A stretch of DNA of 64,000 nt. Origin: Paraburkholderia phenoliruptrix (lineage in GTDB: Bacteria > Pseudomonadota > Gammaproteobacteria > Burkholderiales > Burkholderiaceae). Positions 25,087 to 33,283 of the stretch are shown here, piece by piece. The number at the start of each line of letters is the position of its first letter. The first letter of the stretch is position 1. A model generated the notes under the pieces. It was not told the DNA's origin. It saw only the letters and a list, made by a program, of their open reading frames with translations, and made no database searches. Position numbers and translations under genes: made by a program. Where the stretch lies: positions 1 through 64,000 of the forward strand of contig NZ_JAEUAV010000031.1 in NCBI RefSeq assembly GCF_019511605.1. Reading direction: 5' to 3'.

Positions 25087-26025
25087 TTGTCTACGCTGAT
25101 TTGCGGCTCGCTCGCCTACGACAACATCATGACCTTCGAAGGCCGGTTCCGGGAGCACATCCTGCCGGAGCAGGTCCACATCCTGAACGTCAGCTTTCTC
25201 GTGCCGACCATGCGCCGCGAGTTCGGCGGCTGCGCGGGCAACATCGCCTACTCGCTGAATCTGCTCGGCGGCGACGCGCGCATCATGGGCACGCTCGGCG
25301 AGGTCGACGCACAGCTCTACATGGACCGGTTCCGGCAACTCGGGCTGTCGACGGAAAACGTGCTCGTCGTGCCAGGCACCTACTCGGCGCAGGCCATGAT
25401 CACCACAGACCTCGAGAACAATCAGATCACCGCGTTCCACCCTGGCGCGATGATGCAATCTCACCTGAACCGCGCGGACGAAGCGAAGGGCATTACGCTC
25501 GGCATCGTCGCGCCCGACGGCTACGACGGCATGGTGCAGCATTCCGAGCATCTGGCGGCGGCGGGCGTGCCGTTCATCTTCGATCCGGGCCAGGGTCTGC
25601 CGCTCTTCGACGGTGCCGCATTGCGGCGCATGATTGAACTTGCGACTTACGTAGCTGTCAACGATTACGAAGCCAAGCTCGTTAGCAACAAGACCGGCTG
25701 GTCGATGGAAGAAATCGCCGGCAAGGTCGAAGCGCTCATCGTGACGCTCGGCGAACACGGCGCGCAGATTCATCATGCAGGCGGCGTCGAAGAAATTCCG
25801 GCCGTCAAGGCGCAGCAGGTGCTCGATCCAACCGGTTGCGGCGACGCATTTCGCGGCGGCCTGCTGTACGGCATCGAAAAGAAGCTCGGCTGGGCGACCA
25901 CCGGCCGTCTCGCGAGCCTCATGGGCGCGCTGAAGATCGAGCACCAGGGCCCGCAGAACTATGCGCCCACCCGGGCGCAGATCAACGAACGGTTCAAGCA
26001 GGCGTTCGGGTACGACCTGCCGTAA
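25087..26025 (+). CDS. PfkB-family carbohydrate/nucleoside kinase
   Basis: A ribokinase-like kinase of 312 residues. Visible motifs are the start LICGSLAYDNIM, the substrate-side GGCAGNIAYSLNLLGG (first PfkB signature) and the ATP/anion-hole motif DPTGCGDAFRGG with the catalytic Asp. The overall pattern, including GRFREHILPEQVHILNVSF, is like bacterial adenosine-kinase-like proteins, but the substrate cannot be assigned. The start is a TTG at 25087 with CAGGA about 9 bases upstream; there is no ATG nearby. It is followed after 25 bases by a lipoprotein gene. Confidence 0.87.
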   Translation: MSTLICGSLAYDNIMTFEGRFREHILPEQVHILNVSFLVPTMRREFGGCAGNIAYSLNLLGGDARIMGTLGEVDAQLYMDRFRQLGLSTENVLVVPGTYSAQAMITTDLENNQITAFHPGAMMQSHLNRADEAKGITLGIVAPDGYDGMVQHSEHLAAAGVPFIFDPGQGLPLFDGAALRRMIELATYVAVNDYEAKLVSNKTGWSMEEIAGKVEALIVTLGEHGAQIHHAGGVEEIPAVKAQQVLDPTGCGDAFRGGLLYGIEKKLGWATTGRLASLMGALKIEHQGPQNYAPTRAQINERFKQAFGYDLP

Positions 26026-26050
26026 TAACGGAAGCTATTGGAGTTAGGGA

Positions 26051-26527
26051 ATGAGAACAACGAGTCGCCTGGTAGTGGCCGCCTTGATTGCCGGTTCGCT
26101 GGCCATGTCGGGGTGTGCGTATAACAGCAGCTCTGCAGACGTGTACACGGCGTCGCAGGCGCAGCGCGAGGAAACGGTCCGCATGGGCACGGTCGACAGT
26201 GTGCGCGCAGTGAAGATCAGCTCGAACAACGGTCAGCCTAGCGGCCTCGGCGCAATCGGCGGCGGCGCGCTGGGCGCGGTGGCCGGCAGCGCGATCGGCG
26301 GCGGACGCGGCTCGATTGTCACCGGCATCATCGGCGGCCTGGCGGGTGCGGTGGCGGGCAACTCGGTCGAGAACAGCGTCGCCGTGCGCGACGGTCTTGA
26401 AATCACCGTGCGACTCGACAACGGCGACATCCGCGCGATCACCCAAAGCGCCACCGGCGAGATTTTTCGCGCCGGCGAGCGCGTGCGGCTTCTCTCCAGC
26501 GGCGGCGTGACGCGCGTCACGCACTAG
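26051..26527 (+). CDS. Outer-membrane lipoprotein with glycine-zipper domain, SlyB/Pcp-like
   Basis: A 158-residue lipoprotein: signal peptide ending in the lipobox LAMSGC (Cys at about residue 22), then a domain with glycine-zipper repeats (GGGALGAVAGSAIGGGRGS and GIIGGLAGAVAGNSVE) that can insert into a membrane, and a C-terminal beta-rich part (EITVRLDNGDIRAITQ). SlyB/Pcp proteins are abundant outer-membrane lipoproteins linked to envelope stability. A strong terminator follows at 26575, ending the plus-strand series that started at 18204. Confidence 0.87.
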   Translation: MRTTSRLVVAALIAGSLAMSGCAYNSSSADVYTASQAQREETVRMGTVDSVRAVKISSNNGQPSGLGAIGGGALGAVAGSAIGGGRGSIVTGIIGGLAGAVAGNSVENSVAVRDGLEITVRLDNGDIRAITQSATGEIFRAGERVRLLSSGGVTRVTH

Positions 26528-26574
26528 TTTTCCCCTCTCGAGCGGCCAGCTTGACGCGGCCGCATCGACCTCAC

Positions 26575-26608
26575 ACGCATGCCCTCCCCTGTGCATGCGT
26601 TTTTTTTT
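26575..26608 (+). terminator. Rho-independent terminator after the SlyB-like gene
   Basis: An 8-bp stem (ACGCATGC / GTGCATGCGT side) with a loop of about 10 bases is followed by eight T residues on the plus strand, 48 bases after the lipoprotein stop. Confidence 0.85.
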
Positions 26609-26713
26609 CGCCTCACGTTGAGCAGACGATGCAAGGCCGCGCGCGGCGCCAGCGGCACAGTCGCAGCCGCGCTGTCGACGCACGACACATCTGGACTCAC
26701 TCCCGGTTCGGGC

Positions 26714-26751
26714 GAAAAAAATCCCGTTGCCAAAAAAAACGGCAACGGGAT
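26714..26751 (-). terminator. Rho-independent terminator after the H1-like gene
   Basis: On the minus strand, an 11-bp perfect stem (ATCCCGTTGCC / GGCAACGGGAT) with a 9-base loop is followed by a run of T residues. It lies 94 bases after the stop of the H1-like gene. The two terminators together account for most of the 317-base space 26528-26844, which holds no gene. Confidence 0.9.
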
Positions 26752-26844
26752 CATCACCGCGTAGCGCTCGCGATACTGCGTCAAGCGCTACCCGATCGGG
26801 CGCATCGAACGACGCGCCGAAGTACTTCTACTGCCTGCGTCCTG

Positions 26845-27489
26845 TTACGGACGGCTGCCCGTCGGGAACGGCCATGCCGCTGCCGGGTTCAGCGCGGTCT
26901 TCACCGTTGCCGCCGGCGCGCTCGAAACAGAAGTCGCAGCGGGTGCAGGCGCAGCCTTCTTGGCGACAGCCTTCTTCGCAGGTGCGGCCTTCTTCGCAGG
27001 AGCGGCAGCCTTCTTCGCAGGAGCAGCCTTCTTGGCAGGCGCAGCCTTTTTAGCGGCAGCCTTCTTCGCAGGGGCAGCCTTCTTGGCAGCAGCCTTTTTC
27101 GCAGGCGCAGCTTTCTTCGCAGCAGCCTTCTTCGCAGGCGCGGCCTTCTTAGCCGCGGCCTTCTTAGCCGGCGCTGCCTTCTTTGCAGTCGCCTTCTTGG
27201 CCGGTGTAGCCTTCTTCGCTGCTGCCTTCTTCGCCGGTGCAGCCTTCTTCGCTGCTACCTTCTTCGCCGGAGCTGCCTTCTTCGCTGCGGTCTTCTTGGC
27301 CGGTGCAGCCTTCTTCGCTGCAACCTTCTTCGCCGGAGCTGCCTTCTTGGCTGCGACCTTCTTAGCCGGCGCTGCCTTCTTCGCTGCTACTTTCTTTGCC
27401 GGTGCGGCCTTCTTCGCCGGAGCTGCCTTCTTGGCTGCGACCTTCTTCGCTGCAGGCTTCTTAGCGGCGGCTTTCTTTGCAGTTGCCAT
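26845..27489 (-). CDS. Histone H1-like Lys/Ala/Pro-rich DNA-binding protein
   Basis: About 214 residues, nearly all Lys, Ala and Pro, built from a repeated 5-6 residue unit (KKAAPA, with KKVAAKK and KKATPA variants) after the start MATAKKAAAK. Only the last 35 residues differ (SVSSAPAATVKTALNPAAAW). Such highly basic repeats resemble the C-terminal tail of eukaryotic histone H1 and of bacterial H1-like proteins (for example Bordetella BpH1), which bind and compact DNA. An AAGGAG motif lies 6 bases before the ATG at 27489 and only 3 before an adjacent ATG at 27492, so I favour the second. Repeat number probably varies between strains. Confidence 0.85.
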   Translation of the reverse strand: MATAKKAAAKKPAAKKVAAKKAAPAKKAAPAKKVAAKKAAPAKKVAAKKAAPAKKVAAKKAAPAKKTAAKKAAPAKKVAAKKAAPAKKAAAKKATPAKKATAKKAAPAKKAAAKKAAPAKKAAAKKAAPAKKAAAKKAAPAKKAAAKKAAPAKKAAPAKKAAAPAKKAAPAKKAVAKKAAPAPAATSVSSAPAATVKTALNPAAAWPFPTGSRP

Positions 27490-27519
27490 CATTTTCTCCT
27501 TCAGGTTTTCAGATGAGAG

Positions 27520-27846
27520 TCAGTTCAAACTACACCCTTCGTCAAAACCCGCTTCCCGCGGACGCTTCTCAGGGCGCGCGCTACGAAGCGGGCTATTCAT
27601 CGGCGTACGCAGGTGCTGCGCGCTTACGCTAATGAATGCGGTAAGGCGCGCCGTGCCCGGAGGCACCGCGCGCCAAATGTCATCGGCGTTGGGTCGCAAC
27701 GCCGGCAATTGCTTGATCGAGCCGACGGCGATCACGCCGACGGCTTTTTCCGGGGGGAAGTTTGCCCATCCCACTGAAGGGTTCGCAAAGTGCCAGTCAT
27801 GTTTGTGGGCCGCGAAGGCACGCGGCGCACCGGGCACGCTTTGCAT
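27520..27846 (-). CDS. Possible small protein of unknown function
   Basis: A 108-codon frame between the H1-like gene and nrdB, on their strand. An AGGAG motif lies 11 bases before the ATG. The middle part (SVGWANFPPEKAVGVIAVGS, then ADDIWRAVPPGTARL) has normal protein composition and mostly GC-ending codons, while the ends look weaker. I recognise no family. It may be a real short gene, a decayed one, or chance; it is offered because it fills most of a 445-base space otherwise without features. Confidence 0.3.
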   Translation of the reverse strand: MQSVPGAPRAFAAHKHDWHFANPSVGWANFPPEKAVGVIAVGSIKQLPALRPNADDIWRAVPPGTARLTAFISVSAQHLRTPMNSPLRSARPEKRPREAGFDEGCSLN

Positions 27847-27934
27847 CAGGCGGTTCAGCTCCTAAACATAATTGCCGCAGCTTTTAGGCCCACGGCATCC
27901 CCATCGATGAATGCATCTGCGACTCGAACCCGGA

Positions 27935-29158
27935 TCACTCCCAGGTCAGCGCGCCGCCAGTCTGATATTCGATCACACGCGTTTCGAAGAAGTTGCGCTC
28001 CTTCTTCAGGTCGATCATCTCGCTCATCCACGGGAACGGGTTTTCCTCGTTCGGGTACAGCGGATCGAGACCGATCTGCTGGCAACGGCGGTTGCAGATG
28101 AAGCGCAGATAGCTCTTGAACATCGACGCATTGAGGCCGAGCACCCCGCGCGGCATCGTGTCTTCTGCGTAGCGATATTCGAGCTCGACCGCCTGCTGGA
28201 AGATCTCGCGGATTTCCGCGCGGAACTCAGCGGTCCAGAGCTGCGGGTTTTCGAGTTTGATCTGGTTGATCAGGTCGATGCCGAAGTTGCAGTGCATCGA
28301 CTCGTCGCGCAGGATGTATTGGTACTGTTCCGCCGCGCCGGTCATCTTGTTCTGGCGACCCAGCGCCAGGATTTGCGTAAAGCCGACGTAGAAGAACAGG
28401 CCTTCCATCACACACGCGAAAACGATCAGCGAGCGCAGCAGCGTCTGGTCGGTTTCCAGCGTGCCGGTCTTGAAACCCGGATCGGTCAGCACATTGATGT
28501 ACGGAATCAGGAATTCGTCTTTCGCGCGGATCGAGGGGACCTCGTGATACGCGTTGAAGATTTCCCCTTCGTCCAGACCCAGCGATTCGACGATGTACTG
28601 GTAAGCGTGCGTGTGGATCGCCTCTTCGAACGCCTGGCGCAGCAGGAACTGGCGGCATTCGGGCGCCGTGATGTGGCGGTAGGTGCCCAGCACGATGTTG
28701 TTGGCGGCGAGGGAGTCGGCCGTGACGAAGAAGCCCAGGTTGCGCTTGACGATGCGGCGCTCGTCTTCGGTCAGCCCGTTCGGGTCTTTCCAGAGGGCGA
28801 TGTCGCGCGACATGTTCACTTCTTGCGGCATCCAGTGGTTGGCGCAACCAGCCAGATACTTTTCCCAAGCCCACTTGTATTTGAACGGCACCAACTGATT
28901 GACGTCGGTCTGGCCGTTGATGATGCGCTTGTCGGCGACATTGACCCGAGCCTCTGAAACGGCAGCCGTTCCAGCACCACGAGCAACGGGAGCGACAGCG
29001 ATGTCGTTCGCGAAGATGTCTTGAGCCGAGGGAGCATGAGGAGCGGAACGCGTTCCCACTTGCGAACCGACAGCCGGTCCCGCAGCGTTGCGCAACACGT
29101 TCGGTTGCGTAGCGCTCGAGGGAGTTACGGCAGTGATCTCGTCATCCCAGTTGAGCAT
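27935..29158 (-). CDS. nrdB: Class I ribonucleotide reductase, small (beta) subunit
   Basis: Houses the diiron-tyrosyl radical that starts reduction of ribonucleoside diphosphates. The protein of 407 residues starts MLNWDDE at 29158; an ATG five codons upstream lacks a ribosome-binding site. After a poorly conserved extension of about 75 residues, the ferritin-like core shows Asp148 (FFVTADSLAANN), Glu179 and His182 (FEEAIHTHAYQ) and the radical tyrosine at 186. This matches the Asp/Glu/His/Tyr pattern of E. coli NrdB and differs from Chlamydia, which has Phe at the radical site although the surrounding sequence is similar. It follows nrdA after an unusually long 701-base space. Confidence 0.95.
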   Translation of the reverse strand: MLNWDDEITAVTPSSATQPNVLRNAAGPAVGSQVGTRSAPHAPSAQDIFANDIAVAPVARGAGTAAVSEARVNVADKRIINGQTDVNQLVPFKYKWAWEKYLAGCANHWMPQEVNMSRDIALWKDPNGLTEDERRIVKRNLGFFVTADSLAANNIVLGTYRHITAPECRQFLLRQAFEEAIHTHAYQYIVESLGLDEGEIFNAYHEVPSIRAKDEFLIPYINVLTDPGFKTGTLETDQTLLRSLIVFACVMEGLFFYVGFTQILALGRQNKMTGAAEQYQYILRDESMHCNFGIDLINQIKLENPQLWTAEFRAEIREIFQQAVELEYRYAEDTMPRGVLGLNASMFKSYLRFICNRRCQQIGLDPLYPNEENPFPWMSEMIDLKKERNFFETRVIEYQTGGALTWE

Positions 29159-29859
29159 AAATGTCACCATCAATTTAGAACGGTTTGTACCATCTTTTCA
29201 CGAGCGATAAAAGAGTCCGCTCATGAAAAATCCTGTTTTCGATTCGCGTTGCTACGTTCATACAACACTTTGTTCAACGATGTGTGTGCATCGCCTCGTG
29301 TGAGGCGTGTTGAACGTATGCCGTCGACGTACTTCGCGAGCTCGAAGAGCAACGTGTTCAAGCGTCGTTTCGCTGCTCTATCTATCTGTGTTGCGCAGTG
29401 CTTGTGTCGTCTACTGAACCTGCTGCGGGTTACGAACCCGATGCCGGTTGCCAACTTGCTGCGCGTGCCGATTCGTCCGCACGAGTGAGATGAAGTTCAA
29501 CGCAACCTCGGGTCATGCATGTAGCCGGCTGCCTTGCTTGCCCGCTTGCCGCTTGCCGCAAGCGCGATGGCGTGTTGCCGAAGCGTTGCACGAGCGTTGC
29601 ACGAGCGTTGCGAACCATTGCCCTGGGCGGCGGGTCTTGCAATCCGCTGTCGTCTCGCGCGCTGCGCGATGTGCCGAGCTGCTGCTTCGCTACTTCACTT
29701 TTCCCACGCTGAGCGGTGCGGCCTCTCACTTCATCATCGCGCTTGCCGCGCCGCTCGTCGGGATACTTCTGCTTCATCTTCGCGAGGTTCGTTGTCGCTG
29801 AATGCGGGTGATTACCTAGGACCCTTTAGCAAACAACGAACCTGCGTGCTGCTCGCCGC
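29159..29859. other. 701-base nrdA-nrdB intergenic region, no convincing gene
   Basis: Several open frames cross this stretch on both strands, none with family similarity that I can recognise. It holds a 12-bp near-perfect hairpin next to nrdB (29195-29229) and, around 29580-29615, short direct repeats (GCGTTGCACGA twice and a partial third) beside a GCTTGCCGC repeat. It is less GC-rich in its nrdB half. A small RNA, a processing site or a separate nrdB promoter are all possible. Confidence 0.5.
29195..29229. repeat. Hairpin upstream of nrdB
   Basis: TTTTCA-C-GAGCG and CGCTC-A-TGAAAA form a stem with one mismatch around an 11-base loop. It lies 36 bases before the nrdB start. The sequence could act as an attenuator or an RNase site between nrdA and nrdB, or as a protein-binding site; there is no terminal T run in the nrdB direction, so it is not a standard terminator. 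Confidence 0.5.
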
Positions 29860-32800
29860 TTATTGGCAAGCCTCGCACTCGTCGAAGCCAGGGTCGCCAG
29901 GACGCATCATGCAGACGGGACCGTCGGCTTCGGGCGCGGCTTCCACCGCAACCGCCGGCACTGCTGCCGCCGATGCCTGCAGACCGCCCGCACCGCCGCT
30001 CACGCCAAAACCGCCCGCCGCGCCGCCGTTGATTCCGCCCGCGCCACCAGCACCTTCGCCGCCGCCCGAGCTCACCGCGTTGAGCGCGCCGTGAGCAACC
30101 GTCGACTTCTCGACGTGCGTCGCCGCCATCGTGCGCAGGTAGTACGTGGTTTTCAGACCGCGCACCCATGCGAGCTTGTAGATCTCGTCGAGCTTCTTGC
30201 CCGACGCGCCGGCCATGTAGATGTTCAACGACTGCGCCTGGTCGATCCACTTCTGACGGCGCGACGCCGCTTCGACCAGCCACTTCGGATCGACCTCGAA
30301 CGCCGTCGCGTAGATCGCGCGCAGGTCGGCCGGAATGCGGTCGATGCGCGAGAGCGTGCCGTCGAAGTACTTGAGGTCGGCGACCATCACTTCGTCCCAC
30401 AGGCCGCGCGCCTTCAGGTCGCGCACCAGGTAGTCGTTGACCACCGTGAACTCGCCCGACAGGTTCGACTTCACGTACAGGTTCTGGAACGTCGGCTCGA
30501 TGCAAGCCGACACGCCGATGATGTTCGAGATGGTCGCCGTCGGTGCGATTGCGATGCAGTTCGAGTTGCGCATGCCGTAGGTGGCGACGCGCTGACGCAG
30601 TTCGGTCCAGTCCATCGACTCGCTCGAATCGACTTCCACGTAGCCGCCGCGCGCTTCGGCGAGCAGCTTGACCGAGTCTTGCGGGAGAATGCCGCGATCC
30701 CACAGCGAGCCGCGGTAGCTCGAATAACGGCCGCGCTCTTCGGCCAGTTCGGTCGACGCGTAGTAAGCGTAGTAGCAGACCGCTTCCATCGACGTGTCGG
30801 CGAACTTCACCGCTTCTTCCGACGCGTACGGCGTGCGCAGCAGATGCAGGCAGTCCTGGAAGCCCATGATGCCCATGCCGACCGGACGGTGCTTCAGGTT
30901 CGAGTTACGTGCCTTGGCCACCGCGTAGTAGTTGATGTCGATCACGTTGTCGAGCATGCGCATCGCAACGCTGATCGTGCGCTTGAGCTTGTCGTGGTCG
31001 AGCGCGAGCGTGCCGTCGGCCTGTTCTTTCAGATGCGCGACGAGGTTCACCGAGCCCAGGTTGCAGACGGCAATTTCAGCGTCGCTGGTGTTCAGCGTGA
31101 TTTCCGTGCACAGGTTCGACGAGTGCACGACGCCCACGTGCTGTTGCGGCGAGCGCACATTGCACGGGTCCTTGAACGTGATCCACGGGTGACCCGTTTC
31201 GAACAGCATGCCGAGCATCTTGCGCCACAGTTGCGCCGCCGGGATCTTCTTGAACAGCTTGATCTCGCCGCGCGCGACCTTGTCTTCGTAAGCCGTGTAA
31301 GCCGCTTCGAAGTCGGCGCCGAACTTGTCGTGCAGGTCCGGGCAGGTGGACGGCGAGAACAGCGTCCAGTCGCCGCCTTCCATCACGCGCTTCATGAACA
31401 GGTCGGGAATCCAGTTCGCCGTGTTCATGTCGTGCGTGCGGCGACGGTCGTCGCCGGTGTTCTTGCGCAGCTCCAGGAATTCTTCGATGTCGAGGTGCCA
31501 CGTTTCCAGGTATGCGCACACCGCGCCCTTGCGCTTGCCGCCCTGGTTCACGGCCACTGCCGTGTCGTTGACGACCTTCAGGAACGGCACGACGCCTTGC
31601 GACTTGCCGTTGGTGCCCTTGATGTGCGAGCCGAGCGCACGCACGCGCGTCCAGTCGTTGCCCAGACCGCCGGCAAACTTCGAGAGCAGCGCGTTTTCCT
31701 TCAGTGCTTCGTAGATGCCGTCGAGGTCGTCGTCGACCGTCGTCAGATAGCACGACGACAGTTGCGAGCGGCGCGTGCCCGAGTTGAACAGCGTCGGCGT
31801 GGACGACATGAAGTCGAAGCTCGACAGCACGTTGTAAAACTCGATGGCGCGCGCTTCACGGTCGATCTCGTTCAGCGACAGGCCCATCGCGACACGCATA
31901 AAGAATGCCTGGGGCATTTCGATGCGCACGCCATCGTGATGCAGGAAGTAGCGGTCGTACAGCGTTTGCAGACCGAGGTAGCCGAACTGCAGGTCGCGGT
32001 TCGCGTCGAGCGCGGCGCCCAGACGCTTCAGGTCGAACTGCAGCAGCTTGTCGTCGAGCAGTTCGGCCTGCACGCCGCGCTTGATGAACTGCGGGAAGTA
32101 CTCGGCATAGCGCTCGCCCATTTCGGCTTGCGTTACTTCTTCTTCGAGAATCTCGCGGCGGATGGTGTGCAGCAGGATGCGCGCGGTGACCTGGCTGTAG
32201 GCCGGGTCTTTTTCGATCATCGTGCGGGCAGCGAGAATGGCCGAGTCGTAGACCTGGCTCATCGGCACGCCGTCGTACAGGTTCTTCACCGTTTCCGCGA
32301 CGATCGGCTCGGCGCTCACGGCGTCGCCCAGATTCGCGCAGGCGGACTCAATGATGCCGCGCAGCGCAGCCATGTCGAGCGGACGGGTCACGCCGTTGTC
32401 GGTCACGCTCAGGCCCGGCGTGCTGCCGGCCGCCTGCTCGTCGTGAGCGCGCGCCTGGGTGCGCTTCTCGCGATACAGCACGTAGGCACGCGCGACGTTG
32501 TGCTCGCCGCCGCGCATCAGCGCGAGTTCGACCTGATCCTGAATGTCTTCGATATGGAAGGTGCCGCCGTTCGGACGGCTGCGCAGCAGCGCGCGAACCA
32601 CGTTCTGCGTGAGTTGCTCGACCAGTTCCCGCACACGCGCCGACGCCGCGCCCTGACCACCGTTGACGGCGAGGAATGCCTTGGTGACCGCAATGGCGAT
32701 CTTCGACGGTTCGAACGACACCACGCTGCCATTACGGCGGATCACCTTGTAGTCGGCGTACGTCGCTTGCGGCGCGAGCGCTTGATTGCCTTGCGCCTGG

Positions 32801-32862
32801 CCGAAGGTCTGGCCAGTCGGTGATCCCTCATACCGGGTCGTCACGTTGTCGGTGGTTTGCAT
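29860..32862 (-). CDS. nrdA: Class I ribonucleotide reductase, large (alpha) subunit
   Basis: Catalytic and allosteric subunit making deoxyribonucleotides; 1000 residues from the ATG at 32862, which has AGGAG 8 bases upstream. An ATP-cone lies at about residues 35-130 (VIRRNGSVVSFEPSKIAIAV), giving dATP feedback. The core shows NSGTRRSQLSSCYL with a catalytic Cys, SNLCTEITL with the second Cys, and the GNDWTRVRALGS region. A Gly/Ala-rich linker of about 50 residues joins the core to the redox tail CEACQ, which passes electrons from thioredoxin or glutaredoxin. Control elements lie 310-440 bases upstream: a promoter, NrdR-like boxes and a DnaA-box array. Confidence 0.95.
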   Translation of the reverse strand: MQTTDNVTTRYEGSPTGQTFGQAQGNQALAPQATYADYKVIRRNGSVVSFEPSKIAIAVTKAFLAVNGGQGAASARVRELVEQLTQNVVRALLRSRPNGGTFHIEDIQDQVELALMRGGEHNVARAYVLYREKRTQARAHDEQAAGSTPGLSVTDNGVTRPLDMAALRGIIESACANLGDAVSAEPIVAETVKNLYDGVPMSQVYDSAILAARTMIEKDPAYSQVTARILLHTIRREILEEEVTQAEMGERYAEYFPQFIKRGVQAELLDDKLLQFDLKRLGAALDANRDLQFGYLGLQTLYDRYFLHHDGVRIEMPQAFFMRVAMGLSLNEIDREARAIEFYNVLSSFDFMSSTPTLFNSGTRRSQLSSCYLTTVDDDLDGIYEALKENALLSKFAGGLGNDWTRVRALGSHIKGTNGKSQGVVPFLKVVNDTAVAVNQGGKRKGAVCAYLETWHLDIEEFLELRKNTGDDRRRTHDMNTANWIPDLFMKRVMEGGDWTLFSPSTCPDLHDKFGADFEAAYTAYEDKVARGEIKLFKKIPAAQLWRKMLGMLFETGHPWITFKDPCNVRSPQQHVGVVHSSNLCTEITLNTSDAEIAVCNLGSVNLVAHLKEQADGTLALDHDKLKRTISVAMRMLDNVIDINYYAVAKARNSNLKHRPVGMGIMGFQDCLHLLRTPYASEEAVKFADTSMEAVCYYAYYASTELAEERGRYSSYRGSLWDRGILPQDSVKLLAEARGGYVEVDSSESMDWTELRQRVATYGMRNSNCIAIAPTATISNIIGVSACIEPTFQNLYVKSNLSGEFTVVNDYLVRDLKARGLWDEVMVADLKYFDGTLSRIDRIPADLRAIYATAFEVDPKWLVEAASRRQKWIDQAQSLNIYMAGASGKKLDEIYKLAWVRGLKTTYYLRTMAATHVEKSTVAHGALNAVSSGGGEGAGGAGGINGGAAGGFGVSGGAGGLQASAAAVPAVAVEAAPEADGPVCMMRPGDPGFDECEACQ

Positions 32863-33175
32863 GTGCAAAGCTCCTGGTCCTGGAAATGTTGCGGCGAGTG
32901 CCGCGGATTAAAACGAACGCTGCGCCGCCGCGTGCGCAAGCGATGAGGTGCAGGAAAAAGACTGGCCAGTGCGGCTGGCGGGATGCGACTGAGATGAAGC
33001 CTGATTCGAATTCGTAACGGTCTTCTTCGATGTCGCGATCACTCTCAACCCCTTTCCTGATGCTTTGTGGTTGCCGCCGGTTGGTCTGGACCGGCGGCGC
33101 CGCAGGAATTTTTCGCTGCCTGGAATGCTTGCGGCGCCATGCTCGAAAGCGGGGCGCCGCAGACTGGCCACTCAG
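32863..33175 (-). other. Long putative nrdA leader
   Basis: If transcription starts at the promoter near 33274-33301, the nrdA mRNA has an untranslated leader of about 400 bases. This stretch holds no recognised gene. It includes a GC-rich portion (33080-33170) with short inverted repeats. No known riboswitch was recognised; adenosylcobalamin elements would not be expected for a class I enzyme. Confidence 0.4.
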
Positions 33176-33232
33176 TTATGCACCGGGTTATGCACAAGGT
33201 TGCTCACCCGGTTATTCACACAGTTATGCACA
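33176..33232 (+). promoter_or_regulatory. Array of five DnaA-box-like sites at 12-bp intervals
   Basis: Read on the plus strand the 9-mers are TTATGCACC (33176), TTATGCACA (33188), TTGCTCACC (33200), TTATTCACA (33212) and TTATGCACA (33224). Three match the DnaA consensus TTATNCACA exactly, one has a single mismatch and one is degenerate. All point the same way and start exactly 12 bases apart. In E. coli, DnaA regulates nrdAB through such boxes; here they would lie just downstream of the predicted start of transcription. Confidence 0.7.
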
Positions 33233-33236
33233 AGAG

Positions 33237-33283
33237 ACACAATATCTAGTGCGTAACCGAATTTGTGGCACCAAGTATAGTGG
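33237..33283. promoter_or_regulatory. Pair of NrdR-like boxes
   Basis: Box 1 at 33237-33252 reads ACACAATATCTAGTGC and matches 14 of 16 positions of the NrdR consensus acaCwAtATaTwGtgt. Box 2 at 33268-33283 reads GCACCAAGTATAGTGG and matches 11 of 16. They are separated by 15 bases (31 bp start to start), which is the helical spacing known for NrdR box pairs. NrdR represses ribonucleotide reductase genes when dATP is plentiful. The nrdR gene itself is not in the window. Confidence 0.75.

Noticed and set aside
26960..27865. Phe/Ala-rich membrane-like frame on the plus strand opposite the H1-like gene
   Set aside because: The repeated FFAGAA pattern is simply the complement of the lysine/alanine codons; the true gene has the ribosome-binding site and terminator.
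27935..29158. Class Ic (Mn/Fe, radical-free) ribonucleotide reductase
   Set aside because: The radical tyrosine and the Asp ligand are present, so the ordinary diiron-tyrosyl class is indicated.
29863..32823. A 986-codon plus-strand frame opposite nrdA
   Set aside because: Same antisense artefact as over secA; the composition is Arg/Val/Ala-rich without motifs.
33176..33232. CRISPR-like array
   Set aside because: Units are 12 bp with no unique spacers, and no cas genes are present; DnaA boxes explain the sequence better.
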